A stretch of 5,588 bases of DNA from Eubacteriales Family XIII. Incertae Sedis bacterium (GTDB lineage Bacteria; Bacillota; Clostridia; Peptostreptococcales; Anaerovoracaceae). The position numbers and the translations under genes were made by a program. Each line of letters begins with the position of its first letter. The stretch's first letter is position 1. The stretch is taken from assembly GCA_031269205.1 (NCBI GenBank), contig JAISZM010000030.1:1-5588 (forward strand). Reading direction: 5' to 3'. This document shows, piece by piece, positions 5,325 to 5,588 of this stretch. Under the pieces are notes generated by a model. It was not told where the DNA came from and did no database searches. It was given only the letters and a program-made list of their open reading frames with translations.

Positions 5325-5588
5325 TCACTTCACCGTTTCCAAGTTGACCACGCGGCCACTGTCTATGCCGGACTCGATTACGAGGTCGACGGCCGAGCGG
5401 AAATCGCCCACCCTGCGAGGGGAATGGGCGTCGCTGCTGATAAGGAATTTCACGTCCGCGGTCGCCATGCCGGCGATATCGTGCGCGGAAAGAGAGCGAT
5501 GGCTCGTGTTCAGCTCGACGAGCGTGTTCGTTTCGGCGCAGACGTCGGCAAGCTCTGCTATATCCACCGGGAATTTGTCGCCCGGGTG
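5325..5588 (-). CDS. PHP-domain hydrolase, C-terminal part (5' end outside window)
   Basis: Metal-dependent phosphoesterase of the PHP superfamily, probably the YcdX-like subgroup. The frame is open to the window edge; 87 C-terminal residues are visible. The fragment starts with HPGDKFPVDI, matching the HPG...P(V/I)DI segment of YcdX-like proteins. It continues with VELNTSHRSL, and then SSDAHSPRRVGDF, whose Asp-His pair belongs to the metal site of PHP enzymes. The N-terminal HxH metal motif is outside the window and unchecked. Its substrate is unknown. Its stop is one base from the rapZ ATG, and PHP genes are frequent upstream neighbours of rapZ in clostridia. The GTG at 5567 is internal and not the start. 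Confidence 0.9.
   Translation of the reverse strand, partial: HPGDKFPVDIAELADVCAETNTLVELNTSHRSLSAHDIAGMATADVKFLISSDAHSPRRVGDFRSAVDLVIESGIDSGRVVNLETVK

Noticed and set aside
4439..5347. Long plus-strand open frame antisense to rapZ
   Set aside because: It is Arg/His-rich with no family motifs and lies entirely over rapZ, whose product has complete motifs; it is a shadow of GC-rich coding sequence.

Overview
The window looks like chromosomal DNA from a fairly GC-rich member of the Firmicutes, most likely Clostridia. The evidence is the minus-strand cluster PHP hydrolase - rapZ - yvcK - whiA, a conserved arrangement in low-GC Gram-positives and particularly clostridia, the clostridial style of the YvcK motif GQSVGN, and a neighbouring DUF975 membrane protein. 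The genus cannot be read from the sequence. I see no mobile element, tRNA, rRNA, CRISPR array or phage gene. Coding density is high and no gene-free stretch exceeds 300 bases.

Layout, left to right. Positions 2-613 (+) are the C-terminal three quarters of a glutamate racemase, which makes D-glutamate for peptidoglycan; its start lies outside the window. Positions 614-788 form an intergenic region with a small hairpin, an 11-bp tandem repeat and a near-consensus extended -10 promoter. This promoter drives the gene at 789-1355 (+), which encodes a very acidic soluble protein of unknown function. That gene converges, across 20 bp, with a minus-strand run. In its transcriptional order (right to left) the run is: a PHP-domain hydrolase (partial, 5588-5325), rapZ (5323-4475), yvcK (4412-3432), whiA (3360-2407) and a DUF975 multi-pass membrane protein (2272-1376).

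Functionally the window leans to cell-envelope and central-carbon control. Glutamate racemase feeds peptidoglycan synthesis. RapZ and YvcK family members are linked in other bacteria to amino-sugar or UDP-sugar sensing and envelope homeostasis. WhiA is a DNA-binding protein affecting division or development. The PHP stop and rapZ start are one base apart, so those two are probably translationally coupled. The rapZ-yvcK and yvcK-whiA gaps (62 and 71 bp) hold an inverted repeat and short direct repeats respectively. The DUF975 gene follows whiA after 134 bp that contain two compact hairpins and a possible weak promoter, so it may be a separate unit.

Most of the window is well-known housekeeping content. 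The least explained parts are the acidic orphan protein with its strong promoter and puzzling start, and the repeat-rich gap ahead of whiA. I found no convincing new multi-gene system.
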